Source of the DNA: Leptobacterium flavescens
GTDB taxonomy: Bacteria > Bacteroidota > Bacteroidia > Flavobacteriales > Flavobacteriaceae
Assembly: GCF_010671605.1 (NCBI RefSeq)
Contig: NZ_JAABOO010000003.1
Span: 785,441-849,440 of the forward strand
DNA: 64,000 nucleotides
Direction: 5' to 3'
Shown here: one piece after another, positions 44,102 to 53,635 of the stretch
Position numbering within the stretch: position 1 is the stretch's first letter
How the letters are laid out: the number at the start of each line of letters is the position of its first letter
Translations under genes and position numbers: made by a program
Notes under the pieces: model-generated
The model's input: the letters and a program-made list of their open reading frames with translations, nothing else
The model's database searches: none
Told to the model about the DNA's origin: nothing

Positions 44102-45799
44102 CTATCCGGCAATCTCAACAAAAAGACCCTCTTCGGTCTTATTTACCTTTGCCAGATTGTTTTTAGTCAATTCTTTAATGGATTTATCCCATTTCTTGTT
44201 GGATAAGCCCGATTGTTCCTTTAGATCGTTAAGAAGGAGCTTTTCGGCTTTCTTCAACGTGTCCAGTACACCTTTGGCTTCATCACTTATGGCAACCGCT
44301 TTGCGTTCCGGCCTCATCTGAGGGAAGAATAATACATCCTGAATAGAGGCATTATTGGTCATAAACATGGTAAGCCTGTCTATTCCGATCCCGATCCCCG
44401 AAGTAGGAGGCATTCCGAATTCCAAAGCACGAAGAAAATCGTGATCTATAAACATGGCTTCATCATCTCCTTTCTCCGACAACTTTAACTGCTCTTCAAA
44501 ACGTTCGCGCTGGTCGATAGGATCATTTAATTCCGAATAGGCATTCGCCAGCTCTTTTCCGTTCACCATCAACTCAAAACGCTCTGTTAAGCCTTCCTTG
44601 CTACGGTGCTTTTTGGTAAGCGGACTCATTTCTACCGGATAATCTATGATAAAAGTGGGTTGGATATATTTGTGTTCACATTTCTCCCCGAAGATCTCAT
44701 CGATCAGTTTTCCGATCCCCATGGTTTCATCAACTTCTATCTCCAGTGCCTTACAGGCCTCTCTTATTTCCTCCTCGCTCTTCTGATACAGATCATAACC
44801 CGTGTGCTCCTTGATAGCATCCAGGATCCCGATACGCTGGTACGGCGCTTTAAAATCGATCTCCTTATCACCCAGCTGTACTTTACTGGTACCGTGCAGC
44901 TCCATGGCTACTTTTTCCAGCAGTTTTTCGGTAGTATCCATCATCCAGTTGTAATCCTTGTAAGCGGCATACATTTCCATTACCGTAAATTCCGGATTAT
45001 GGGTTCTGTCCATTCCCTCATTCCTGAAATCCTTTGCAAATTCGTATACTCCGTCAAATCCGCCTACTATAAGACGCTTCAGGTACAATTCATTGGCAAT
45101 CCTCAGATATAAAGGAATATTCAAGGCATTGTGATGTGTAACAAATGGCCTGGCGGCTGCACCTCCGGGAATAGATTGCAGAATAGGTGTTTCTACTTCC
45201 AGGAAGCCCATTTCGTTGTAAAAATCACGAATCGTATTCATGATCTTGGTACGCTTGATAAACACTTCCTTTACCTGGGGGTTTACCACCAGATCTACAT
45301 ATCGCATCCTGTAGCGAAGCTCAGGATCATTAAACTCGTCAAAGGTGTTTCCATCCGCATCCACCTTTGGCAGAGGCAGAGGGCGAAGGGTTTTACTCAG
45401 GACCTTAAGATCTTTGACCATCACCGTTTTTTCTCCTACCTGAGTGGTAAAGAGTTCACCTTCAATTCCAATAAAATCCCCTATATCGAGTAGCTTTTTA
45501 TAAACTTCATTGTAGAGGGTCTTATCATCTCCCGTACAGATCTCATCCCGGTTAAAATATACCTGAATACGCCCTTCAGCATCCTGCAATTCGGCAAAAG
45601 AAGCTTTCCCCTGGATACGTCTTGACATCAGTCGTCCGGCAATAACCACCTTCTTACCTTCTTCAAAGTCTTCTTTTACGTGTTTGGAAGTATGACTTAC
45701 CGGGAATAAATCTGCCGGGTAAGGATCGATTCCGAGTTCACGTAGTTTTCCAAGTTTTTCTCTTCGGATGATTTCTTGCTCTGAAAGTTGCATATTCAT
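44102..45799 (-). CDS. lysS: Lysyl-tRNA synthetase, class II
   Basis: This 565-residue enzyme charges tRNA-Lys. An OB-fold anticodon-binding domain at about 50-150 (VVIAGRLMSRRIQGKASFAEL) precedes the class II core: motif 2 with FRNEGMDRTHNPEFTVMEMY and motif 3 with GIGIGIDRLTMFM. A C-terminal extension of about 60 residues after the core (KAEKLLLNDLKEQSGLSNKK) is also present. The start MNMQLSEQEIIRREKL is close to a strong promoter. Confidence 0.97.
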   Translation of the reverse strand: MNMQLSEQEIIRREKLGKLRELGIDPYPADLFPVSHTSKHVKEDFEEGKKVVIAGRLMSRRIQGKASFAELQDAEGRIQVYFNRDEICTGDDKTLYNEVYKKLLDIGDFIGIEGELFTTQVGEKTVMVKDLKVLSKTLRPLPLPKVDADGNTFDEFNDPELRYRMRYVDLVVNPQVKEVFIKRTKIMNTIRDFYNEMGFLEVETPILQSIPGGAAARPFVTHHNALNIPLYLRIANELYLKRLIVGGFDGVYEFAKDFRNEGMDRTHNPEFTVMEMYAAYKDYNWMMDTTEKLLEKVAMELHGTSKVQLGDKEIDFKAPYQRIGILDAIKEHTGYDLYQKSEEEIREACKALEIEVDETMGIGKLIDEIFGEKCEHKYIQPTFIIDYPVEMSPLTKKHRSKEGLTERFELMVNGKELANAYSELNDPIDQRERFEEQLKLSEKGDDEAMFIDHDFLRALEFGMPPTSGIGIGIDRLTMFMTNNASIQDVLFFPQMRPERKAVAISDEAKGVLDTLKKAEKLLLNDLKEQSGLSNKKWDKSIKELTKNNLAKVNKTEEGLFVEIAG

Positions 45800-45815
45800 T
45801 TCAATTTTAAGGCTG

Positions 45816-45846
45816 CAAAGATAGTTACTATTGCATAATGTATCAA
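45816..45846 (-). promoter_or_regulatory. lysS promoter
   Basis: On the minus strand TTG is followed after exactly 20 bases by TATCTTTG, a consensus Bacteroidota promoter. The -7 box lies 16 bases before the ATG, so the leader is short. Confidence 0.75.
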
Positions 45847-45961
45847 TTAGATAGGGAGAAAATATATCTCAGGGCTTTTTGTAAATCGATTTTTACAAAC
45901 TGTAACAATTTACTTGTATATTGCGTCCAATAGATACATCAATCAAAATAACTTAAATCAT

Positions 45962-46120
45962 ATGAGTATCTGGAGAGTTTTGCTTGCAATCATTTTTCCA
46001 CCATTATCGGTTCTTGACAAGGGTTGCGGCTCAATATTAATTGTGTTTATTTTATGGATCTGCGGTTGGATACCGGGAGTAATAGCAGCGTTAATCATAC
46101 TAAATAACCCTAATAGATAA
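45962..46120 (+). CDS. YqaE/Pmp3-family membrane peptide
   Basis: This 52-residue peptide from ATG 45962 (MSIWRVLLAIIFPPLSVLDK) has two membrane segments separated by a short loop and ends IPGVIAALIILNN. It matches the Pmp3/YqaE family, small membrane proteins linked to salt and membrane-potential stress. The longer frame from 45914 lacks family similarity at its N-terminus. A lipoprotein gene follows after 5 bases. Confidence 0.85.
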   Translation: MSIWRVLLAIIFPPLSVLDKGCGSILIVFILWICGWIPGVIAALIILNNPNR

Positions 46121-46125
46121 ATCTG

Positions 46126-46869
46126 ATGAGAAAAACCCTTTTTCCCCTCCTGGGGATGTTTTTGATCCTTTTTAGCAGTTGTAACTTTTCCGAAGATCTT
46201 TACATTAACGAAGATGGAAGCGGAAAAATATCTCTTAATTTCGATGGTTCCGCACTGATGAAAATGGGAGGAGGAAATTTAAATGAAACTATCGATGAAG
46301 AAGTTCTGGATTCGGTAATTTCCTTCAGGCAATTGTTAGCGGAAAAGAAAGACAGTATTGCCAACTTATCTCCGGAAGAGCAGGAACGACTTAAAAAACT
46401 GGAGCGTTTTACCATGAGAATGGTCGTTAATCAGAAAACCGAGGAAATGAAGATAGATATGTACACAGACTTTAAGAAAGTCTCTGAACTCACAGATGTC
46501 TTTGGTGCTCTTCAGAATGCCGGAGCTCTTAATGCCAAAGGAGAAGATGCACCGGAAAACCCTCTTGCTCTGGGATCAGATGCCAGTGAGGTAGAATATT
46601 CTTTACAGGGAAATACCTTTAGACGCATAGGGAAAGTAACCAATAAGGAGTTGCTTCAGCAGGCTGTAGACAGCCTTGGGCCTATGGAATCTTTTTTCGG
46701 TACTTCTACTTATACGCTTAACTATCACTTTCCGAGACCGGTGAAATCGGTTTCCCAGAAAGGAGCATTGTTAAGCCAGGACAGAAAAACAGTTACCTGG
46801 AAGGTTCCCTTCCTGGATTATATGAAGGATCCGGAACTCCTGAATATAGCTGTCATACTTGAAGATTAA
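46126..46869 (+). CDS. Hypothetical lipoprotein
   Basis: This 247-residue protein has a lipoprotein signal ending LFSSC (Cys19). The mature part starts NFSEDLYINEDGSGKISLNF, a small beta motif, then has a Glu/Lys-rich helix (LSPEEQERLKKLERF) and further beta strands. I recognise no family. It lies 5 bases after the Pmp3-like gene and is followed by a terminator, so the two form an operon. Confidence 0.65.
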   Translation: MRKTLFPLLGMFLILFSSCNFSEDLYINEDGSGKISLNFDGSALMKMGGGNLNETIDEEVLDSVISFRQLLAEKKDSIANLSPEEQERLKKLERFTMRMVVNQKTEEMKIDMYTDFKKVSELTDVFGALQNAGALNAKGEDAPENPLALGSDASEVEYSLQGNTFRRIGKVTNKELLQQAVDSLGPMESFFGTSTYTLNYHFPRPVKSVSQKGALLSQDRKTVTWKVPFLDYMKDPELLNIAVILED

Positions 46870-46876
46870 TTTATTA

Positions 46877-46908
46877 AAACATCCGCTTCTTTAGCGGATG
46901 TTTTATTT
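46877..46908 (+). terminator. Intrinsic terminator before lipB
   Basis: AAAACATCCGCT and AGCGGATGTTTT form a perfect 12-bp stem over TCTTT, followed by ATTTT. Confidence 0.85.
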
Positions 46909-46920
46909 TCGAGCTTATTG

Positions 46921-46928
46921 TACCTTTG
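46921..46928 (+). promoter_or_regulatory. lipB -7 element, giving a nearly leaderless message
   Basis: TACCTTTG matches TAnnTTTG and lies 4 bases before the lipB ATG, so transcription would start at or within a few bases of the start codon. The -33 region overlaps the preceding terminator. Confidence 0.5.
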
Positions 46929-46932
46929 CAAT

Positions 46933-47649
46933 ATGAATAAAAATGTTGAGGTACAGGACCTGGGAGTTAAGGATTATAAAGAATGCTGGGATTTTCAGGA
47001 AGTACTTTTTAAGAAAATACTAGAACTCAAAATAAAGAACAGGAGAGAAGAAACAGATCTTCCTACTCCTAATCACTTCTTATTTGTAGAACACCCTCAT
47101 GTATATACCCTGGGAAAAAGCGGGGATAAGGAAAATCTGCTGGTCAATGAAGAAGAACTGGCAGCCAGAGGAGCTACCTTCTATAAAATTAACCGCGGGG
47201 GAGATATAACTTATCATGGCCCCGGGCAGATCGTGGGCTATCCGATCCTGGATCTGGACAATTTCTTTACCGATATCCATAAATACCTTCGCCTGCTGGA
47301 AGAAATGATCATTCGTACTCTTGATGAATACGGATTAAAATCCAGCCGCTCTGAGGGAGAGACCGGTGTCTGGCTCGATGTAGGAACCCCGTTTGCCAGA
47401 AAGATATGTGCAATGGGCGTACGGGCATCCAGGTGGGTAACTATGCACGGCTTTGCTCTGAATGTAAATACAGACCTTGGGTATTTTGATCATATTATCC
47501 CATGCGGGATCAGAGGAAAGGCGGTTACCTCACTTAATGCAGAACTGGGTGTAAAAGAAGTGCCCCTGCAGGAAGTAAAAGAAAAATTACTGCGTCATTT
47601 TGCAGAACTGTTCGAAGCAGAACTAACAAAAGAAGATACAACCGTGTAG
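46933..47649 (+). CDS. lipB: Octanoyl-[acyl carrier protein]:protein octanoyltransferase
   Basis: This 238-residue enzyme transfers octanoate from ACP to lipoyl domains, the first step of lipoate assembly. I use ATG 46933 (MNKNVEVQDLGVKDYKE). Family blocks are HPHVYTLGKSG, INRGGDITYHGPGQIVGYP, the lysine in ARKICAMGVRASRWVTMHG and the acyl-thioester cysteine in IIPCGIRGKAVTSL. It would lipoylate 2-oxo acid dehydrogenases, such as the complex whose E1 is encoded at the left of the window. Confidence 0.95.
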   Translation: MNKNVEVQDLGVKDYKECWDFQEVLFKKILELKIKNRREETDLPTPNHFLFVEHPHVYTLGKSGDKENLLVNEEELAARGATFYKINRGGDITYHGPGQIVGYPILDLDNFFTDIHKYLRLLEEMIIRTLDEYGLKSSRSEGETGVWLDVGTPFARKICAMGVRASRWVTMHGFALNVNTDLGYFDHIIPCGIRGKAVTSLNAELGVKEVPLQEVKEKLLRHFAELFEAELTKEDTTV

Positions 47650-47651
47650 TC

Positions 47652-50129
47652 TTAGTTTATTTTATATACCAGGATAACATTCTTATCACCCTGAACCACA
47701 AATTCCAGTTTACGGTCATTATCTATATCGGCCATATCGATGGCTGAGATCCCGTAAACCGGGAAATTTTCTATAATCAGGGCATTGCTGTCATAGAGAT
47801 AGATCTTTTTCGCCTGTGTATCCGTTATAGCAACATAGATCTTGTCGTTTATATAAAATATCTTAGGACTGGTGTAAAAGCCGAAATCGAGCTCTACCTT
47901 CTGGTTTTTAATACTCAGGATGTTTTCGGAGATGCTGGCCAGGGTTTTGATGGTGGCATCTATCTTGTGATTATTCCTGAGCCCGAGACTTTGTTTAGCA
48001 ATCTTTCCGCTTTTATCGACCTGAATAAGTGAACCCTGATTATCGGTAGTGGTAAAGGTGCTGTTGTACAGGAATACTGGATTGCCGGAAAAATCTATGG
48101 TCTCGTTTACTTTAACCCTTGTGTTACCCCTGCGGTCCAGGATATGAAGTTTTCCGTTATCTTCCGTAAAGACCAGGTAATCCTTACCGTTCTCCCGGAT
48201 ATGCTTGGGAGTATTACTGATCTGTCCTGTAGTTTTTGTAAATGTAAATCCGCCTACAATACTCCCCAGCCTGTCATACATTTTAATATCGCTTCCCTGA
48301 CAAATGACAAAACGGTAATTCTGATTTTTATCATAATCGAAAACAGCCAGAGGCTGAGTGATCTTTTTATCCATTTTAAGAGGGAAGGGCTCAACTTCAT
48401 TCCCGTTCCTGTCCAGGATCTGAAATTGATCATCCGTTACAAATGCAAGTTGTAACCTGCCGTTCCTGTAGAGGTCTACCTGCTGGATATCGCCCTGGAT
48501 CGGAGAATCCAGCTTTTTCTTCCAGAGTATTTTCCCCTTGTTGGAGATCAGATAAAGATTGTTCTCTACATCCTGAACCACGATCTCTTTTTGTTTGCTT
48601 CTGTGATTGGTTACAAATTGTGCCTTTGTCAGGATATCGGCGTCCAGGCTAATATTGAGTAATTGAGAAATGCTTCCCGCCAGGCTCTGTTGTTTTACTT
48701 TTTTGATCAGCCCGTTGATATGGGTAAAACCGTTATCCGAAACGAGCTGCATTGCAAAATGAGGATATTCTTTTGTGTTCAGCGCATTCAGATCTTTTGC
48801 ATATTCCTTTTTAATGCCCTGAGAAAGGAGCTCCCTGAATTCGGGGTTGATCCCTGCTATGAGGATGGTGGATGCATCATTAAGATCTTTAGTATATTCT
48901 TTATAGGTAGGCGAATTACCCAGGGTTGACTTACTTTGGTAATTGGCTATAATCACCTTTAAGTTTTCGGATTTGTCTGAAAAAACAAGAAAATCATCCA
49001 GAATAGTATAGAAATTAGAAGCGCTATTCTTTATTAAAGGAGCATAAACCGATGCCAGTACCTTAAAATTGCTAAAACGGTAAATAGGAGTTTGCCGGTA
49101 TTCATCAACTTTTGTCCGTTCATTTTCCAGCTCCGTTCTGGCAGCTTCGATATTTGTATAGTGTACGGCTACAGATTTTTCATCGCCGTGATAAATGATC
49201 CCTACTTCATTGGAGGCATCAAAAAGAGCCTTGTTCTTGTCCTTGGTGATTACCTTATTATTATAGGTATTGATATTTTGATACAGCAACTCCCAGTCGG
49301 AATAGGTAAATGAAACAAAACCTTTGGCATTTACCGGAGTAATAAAGGGGGTGCGATTGGTTTCCGGGCTGTTCCTGTCAAAAAGAGGGAGCAGGGTTGA
49401 GGCCTGATCCCCGGAAAGGGCAATTCCGTTAAATGTGATCTCATCCTGTCCTGCCAGTATATCAAGGGCAGACCAGGTTGCCAGATCCTCTATAATATCG
49501 AAATCCTTATCTGGGAATAGCTCCCCGAATAATGAGGAGAAGCCTGAGTTTTTAATAATAATGGTAGCGGAGACATCGTTTCCGCTGGTTTCGTATACCT
49601 TACTTAATGTTAGATCGCCTTCCCTTCCTTTGAGTTTGGATTGCCGGATACTGTTTTCAATGATCAGGCGGGAGGATGAAAAAATAACCACTTCATTTAA
49701 TTCGGTTGAATATGCGGTTGCATCCTTCAGGCTTATTTTTTGAATAGTACCTCCTTCGTAAGGGAGGCTTTCGATCTTTCTGTCGCTGATGGAGTCGAGT
49801 TTAAACAGATCTGCCGTTTTTCTGCTGATAAGCGTATACTCGAAATTCCCCGCACCAACCTCCGAAAAACAGAACAGGAGTTCTTTTTTAGTGTCAAGAT
49901 GTTCCAGGGGACTTAAAAAATCATTCAGATCTGCTTTGAGTACCGAACCGTCCAGTTTCTTTATAAAACCGTTGTTCCTGATACTGCTCTTAAAATCCTG
50001 GAGATCGTTAACCTTTATTATAACCGAAATGTCCTTTGGAATATAGTTGAGAAGCAGGGGTAATTCATTCTCTGTTTTCTGACAACTTAACAACAGGAGG
50101 CTGAAGATTACAACAAAGGTTTTTTTCAT
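47652..50129 (-). CDS. Large lipoprotein with C-terminal PQQ-like propeller
   Basis: This 825-residue protein has a lipoprotein signal (LLLLSC, Cys16). The N-terminal roughly 480 residues resemble the DUF3352 style (IPKDISVIIKVNDLQDF, repeated beta and helix units). From about 510 a beta-propeller-like series appears: LYLISNKGKILWKKKLDSPI, FQILDRNGNEVEPFPLK, KLHILDRRGNTR and IYLYDSNALIIENFPVYG, then a terminal MADIDNDRKLEFVVQGD. The role is unknown, perhaps an envelope scaffold. It converges on lipB with 2 bases between the stops. Confidence 0.7.
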   Translation of the reverse strand: MKKTFVVIFSLLLLSCQKTENELPLLLNYIPKDISVIIKVNDLQDFKSSIRNNGFIKKLDGSVLKADLNDFLSPLEHLDTKKELLFCFSEVGAGNFEYTLISRKTADLFKLDSISDRKIESLPYEGGTIQKISLKDATAYSTELNEVVIFSSSRLIIENSIRQSKLKGREGDLTLSKVYETSGNDVSATIIIKNSGFSSLFGELFPDKDFDIIEDLATWSALDILAGQDEITFNGIALSGDQASTLLPLFDRNSPETNRTPFITPVNAKGFVSFTYSDWELLYQNINTYNNKVITKDKNKALFDASNEVGIIYHGDEKSVAVHYTNIEAARTELENERTKVDEYRQTPIYRFSNFKVLASVYAPLIKNSASNFYTILDDFLVFSDKSENLKVIIANYQSKSTLGNSPTYKEYTKDLNDASTILIAGINPEFRELLSQGIKKEYAKDLNALNTKEYPHFAMQLVSDNGFTHINGLIKKVKQQSLAGSISQLLNISLDADILTKAQFVTNHRSKQKEIVVQDVENNLYLISNKGKILWKKKLDSPIQGDIQQVDLYRNGRLQLAFVTDDQFQILDRNGNEVEPFPLKMDKKITQPLAVFDYDKNQNYRFVICQGSDIKMYDRLGSIVGGFTFTKTTGQISNTPKHIRENGKDYLVFTEDNGKLHILDRRGNTRVKVNETIDFSGNPVFLYNSTFTTTDNQGSLIQVDKSGKIAKQSLGLRNNHKIDATIKTLASISENILSIKNQKVELDFGFYTSPKIFYINDKIYVAITDTQAKKIYLYDSNALIIENFPVYGISAIDMADIDNDRKLEFVVQGDKNVILVYKIN

Positions 50130-50673
50130 GAATCATTGATTTACTACAAAAATAATAAACTGAAAATTCCGGCTTCTATTATTCGAAAACTAATGTTGTG
50201 TTTTTTCTAAAAAAACAAGCTGAAGGATGAGAATAAGACAAAATAAGATACCGGTAATTCAGAAAGTTTCAAATGTTGGGTTTTTCTGCAAAAAAAGTAT
50301 CAAAGTTAAATAAATCTAAAAGTGTTGGTATTTGCAAAACTATACGACTTTAGATATGTCTACAGACGTTATCAGAATCTTCTTTAACATTTTTATGTTA
50401 AAATAGTATAGAAAATTAACAAAATATACTCACCGCGCCCTTCCTCACTTTATTTTTTAACATTCCCATTTTTAAGTTTAATAAGAATACTACGATTAAA
50501 ATACGATTTTTAACAAGTAATATCACGTTAAAACTCTTAAAATGTTAGAAAAAACCTTACGAAGTTGTTTGTTTGTGATTTTTAACAGCGCCCTTCCGAC
50601 TTTAACTCTTTTCGGCTTCAACTCTTAAGATTTTATTGAGACGTTTGTTTGTGATTAAAGCAAATTATAAAAT
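50130..50673. other. Long AT-rich leader region before the first SusC gene
   Basis: These 544 bases hold no credible gene. They include a hairpin TAACAT TTTT ATGTTA at 50385-50400 and two pairs of direct repeats. GCGCCCTTCC-containing blocks occur at 50435 and 50588, and TTTGTTTGTGATT blocks at 50568 and 50644. A -7-like GACGTTTG at 50640-50647 aligns with the promoter of the second SusC gene. The region probably carries the regulation of the first SusCD locus. Confidence 0.55.
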
Positions 50674-53625
50674 ATGAGATTAAAGTTTACATGGATGTTA
50701 ACGCTATTTATGGCGTTGGTCTTTCAGTCTTCTTTTGCACAGCAGAAGACTGTGACGGGTACTATTACCGACCAGGACGGCTTACCGCTCCCGGGCGCTA
50801 ATATTTTAGTTAAAGGAACTACTAGAGGACAACAATCGGACTTTGATGGGAATTATTCCATTCAGGTATCGGTTGGTCAGGTTCTGGTATTTTCTTACAT
50901 AGGACAATTAACAGTAGAGCGCACTGTAGGTGCAGCGAATGTTATTAATGTGCAATTACTTCAGGATGCAGAGGTCCTGGATGAGGTTGTGGTATTAGGT
51001 TATGGAACAAAATCGGTGGCTAAGGTTTCGGCGGCAGTTTCATCGGTTTCTTCCGAACAGATCGAACAGGTTCCTATTGCTTCTTTCGAGCAGATCCTTC
51101 AAGGTAGGGCTCCGGGTCTGGAGATCAGATCTGGAAATGGAGCTCCTGGTTCGGCTGCAAGGGTTAGAATTCGTGGATCGGCTTCTATTAACGGAAACAA
51201 CGATCCGCTGTATATTATAGATGGGGTTCCTGTTGATGAGAACAGTTTTGCATCATTCAACCCTAACGATTTTGAAAATGTATCTGTACTTAAGGATGCT
51301 CAGGCATCTTCCCTTTACGGATCCAGGGCAGCTGCCGGGGTTATCGTAATTACTACTAAAAAGGGTAGAAAAGGACAGAAAACACAATTTTCTTACAGAA
51401 GCCAGATAGGTTTCTCCGAAGTGCCAGAACCTAACTTCGAGGTGCTTTCTGCGAGACAGTTCCTTGAATTGGGAAGAACTATCGGAGCTAACAACCTTTC
51501 TGATGCAGAGATCGATCAGCAGGTTGCTGCTGCACCAAGAAACCTTAGAGATGAGGTATTCAGAACTGGTACTACTCTAAGCCAGGAATTCAGTGCCAGA
51601 GGTGGTAGTGAAAATATATCTTACTTTGCTTCTGCTAATTATTTTGAGCAGGAAGGTATTGTAATTGGTTCTGAACTTCAGCGTTTAACCACAAGATTAA
51701 ACCTTGATATTCAGGCAAGTGAGAGATTAAAGTTCGGGATTAATACGAGTTTAGGATTTTCCAGAAGGGATTTCCTTGTAAACAATGCAGGTGTAAACCT
51801 GAATAACCCTGTATTGGTTCCTTTCATCGCAAACCCTCTTGTTAACGTAAGAAATGACGATGGAACTTTCAATACCGGAGACGGATTATCCTTCCTGGCA
51901 CCTAACGTTGTAGAGCGTACACAGACAGGGATCAACGAATCTGAAGAATTTAAACTTGTAGCCAGTGGTTACTTAAACTACAAATTCACTGATTTCTTAA
52001 GCTTTAACTACACATTAGGTGTGGATTTCGAAGATGATTTCGACGTATTTGCTACCAACCCTAATTCTGAGTTCGGTAGAGATGCAACTCCAGGAAACGC
52101 AGGTAACCAGCAGGAAACCAGCAGACGTGATACGAGAATTGTTTCTACTGCACAATTAAAGTATGAAGATACTTTTGCAGAGAAGCACTATGTAACAGCT
52201 TCCGGTTTTGTTGAATACATTAAAGGATTCTTCAGAAGTAGTACTTTCCAGGGATTCGGAATTGAGCCGGAACTATTCGGTTTTGCTAACTCTATTACTC
52301 CCGGAACAACAGATAACGGTCTTATCCCTACAGTTGGAGGTGTTACTACCGAAAACGGTCTGTTCTCAGTATTCGGTACTGCAGGATATGAATACGATGG
52401 GAAATACGGTATCGATGTATCCCTGAGAAATGATAAATCTTCAAGATTTGCACCAACAGAGAACAGCGCTACTTTCTATTCTGTAGCTGGACGATGGAAT
52501 GTTGACAGAGAGAAATTCCTGGACAATGCAGAGTGGATCACTTCTTTAAAACTTAGAGCTAGTTTCGGTACTTCAGGTAACGAGCAATCTATCGGAGACT
52601 TCCAGTTCCTTCCTAACCTTGGAAGAACACTTTTCCAGGGAGAGAACGTACTTGTACAGGGAGCGGTTGCTAACGAAGGTATCAGATGGGAATTTACCGA
52701 GCAGTTTAACGTAGGGGTAGATTTCGGTTTCCTTAATAACAGAATTTCCGGTAGTGTTGATTACTACAACAGAGAAACATCAGATTTGATTATTCCTTTT
52801 AACCTTCCGGCTGCATTCGGAGATAACTCTGTAAATGCAAACGCAGGATCTTTGGTAAATAAAGGTTTTGAGATCGCTGTATCCGGAGATGTTTGGAGAA
52901 GTGAAGATGCAGTATTAACTGTATTCGGTAATATCGCATTTAACGATAACGAAGTTACAGATCTTGGTCAGGTAGATCAGTTCGAGCAGGGTACCAGTGT
53001 TATCCGTGTAGGAGAAAGATTAGGTTCTCACTTTGTAACTGAATTTGCAGGTGTAAACCCAAGTAACGGAGAGCCTCTTTACAGAGATCTTGACGGAAAC
53101 ATTACCAATGTATTTAGTGATGCATTCAGAAGAACAGGATTCGGAAGTTCTGAGCCTGAGTATACTGGAGGTTTCGGACTTAATTTCAGATGGAAAGGAT
53201 TTGAAGTTTCTTCTCTTTTCTCATTTGTTGGAGGATTCTTCAGATTCAACAACGTTTCCTTCTTTACAGAGAACTTTAACTTCTTTAACGCAGGTCTGAA
53301 TCAGGATGTGAGATTACTGGATGTATTCCAGAATCCTGGAGATATTACAGATATCCCTGCACCTCAGTTCCAGAGACAATTCTCTTCTCAGGATATTGAA
53401 GATGCATCCTTCTTAAGATTTAGGAATTTGACTGTTGGATACAATGTATCAGGAAAAGTACTTGAGAGATTGTCTCTAACCGGATTAAGAATATATGTTC
53501 AGGGTGTGAACCTTGCTACATGGACTAAGTTCAGAGGCTTTGATCCTGAAGATAACAACAACATCAGTAGCTTCGAATTTCCAAACCCAAGACAATTTAC
53601 GCTTGGACTAGATCTTAACTTTTAA
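50674..53625 (+). CDS. SusC/RagA-family TonB-dependent outer membrane transporter
   Basis: This 983-residue outer membrane protein has a signal peptide (to about FAQQ22), a carboxypeptidase-regulatory-like domain at about 24-105 (TVTGTITDQDGLPLPGANIL), a TonB box LDEVVVLGYG near 102-111, a plug domain with the SusC-type DPLYIIDGVPVDENSF and LYGSRAAAGVIVITTKKG, and a long beta-barrel ending in NPRQFTLGLDLNF with a terminal Phe. It imports an oligomer with its SusD partner 10 bases downstream. The substrate is unknown, as no hydrolase lies in the locus. Its first codons are nearly identical in DNA to those of the second SusC gene at 56875. Confidence 0.93.
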   Translation: MRLKFTWMLTLFMALVFQSSFAQQKTVTGTITDQDGLPLPGANILVKGTTRGQQSDFDGNYSIQVSVGQVLVFSYIGQLTVERTVGAANVINVQLLQDAEVLDEVVVLGYGTKSVAKVSAAVSSVSSEQIEQVPIASFEQILQGRAPGLEIRSGNGAPGSAARVRIRGSASINGNNDPLYIIDGVPVDENSFASFNPNDFENVSVLKDAQASSLYGSRAAAGVIVITTKKGRKGQKTQFSYRSQIGFSEVPEPNFEVLSARQFLELGRTIGANNLSDAEIDQQVAAAPRNLRDEVFRTGTTLSQEFSARGGSENISYFASANYFEQEGIVIGSELQRLTTRLNLDIQASERLKFGINTSLGFSRRDFLVNNAGVNLNNPVLVPFIANPLVNVRNDDGTFNTGDGLSFLAPNVVERTQTGINESEEFKLVASGYLNYKFTDFLSFNYTLGVDFEDDFDVFATNPNSEFGRDATPGNAGNQQETSRRDTRIVSTAQLKYEDTFAEKHYVTASGFVEYIKGFFRSSTFQGFGIEPELFGFANSITPGTTDNGLIPTVGGVTTENGLFSVFGTAGYEYDGKYGIDVSLRNDKSSRFAPTENSATFYSVAGRWNVDREKFLDNAEWITSLKLRASFGTSGNEQSIGDFQFLPNLGRTLFQGENVLVQGAVANEGIRWEFTEQFNVGVDFGFLNNRISGSVDYYNRETSDLIIPFNLPAAFGDNSVNANAGSLVNKGFEIAVSGDVWRSEDAVLTVFGNIAFNDNEVTDLGQVDQFEQGTSVIRVGERLGSHFVTEFAGVNPSNGEPLYRDLDGNITNVFSDAFRRTGFGSSEPEYTGGFGLNFRWKGFEVSSLFSFVGGFFRFNNVSFFTENFNFFNAGLNQDVRLLDVFQNPGDITDIPAPQFQRQFSSQDIEDASFLRFRNLTVGYNVSGKVLERLSLTGLRIYVQGVNLATWTKFRGFDPEDNNNISSFEFPNPRQFTLGLDLNF

Positions 53626-53635
53626 TTAAAATATC

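Noticed and set aside
50222..50340. Small frame in the leader of the first SusC gene
   Set aside because: It encodes only about 28 residues, with a composition expected from AT-rich non-coding DNA.
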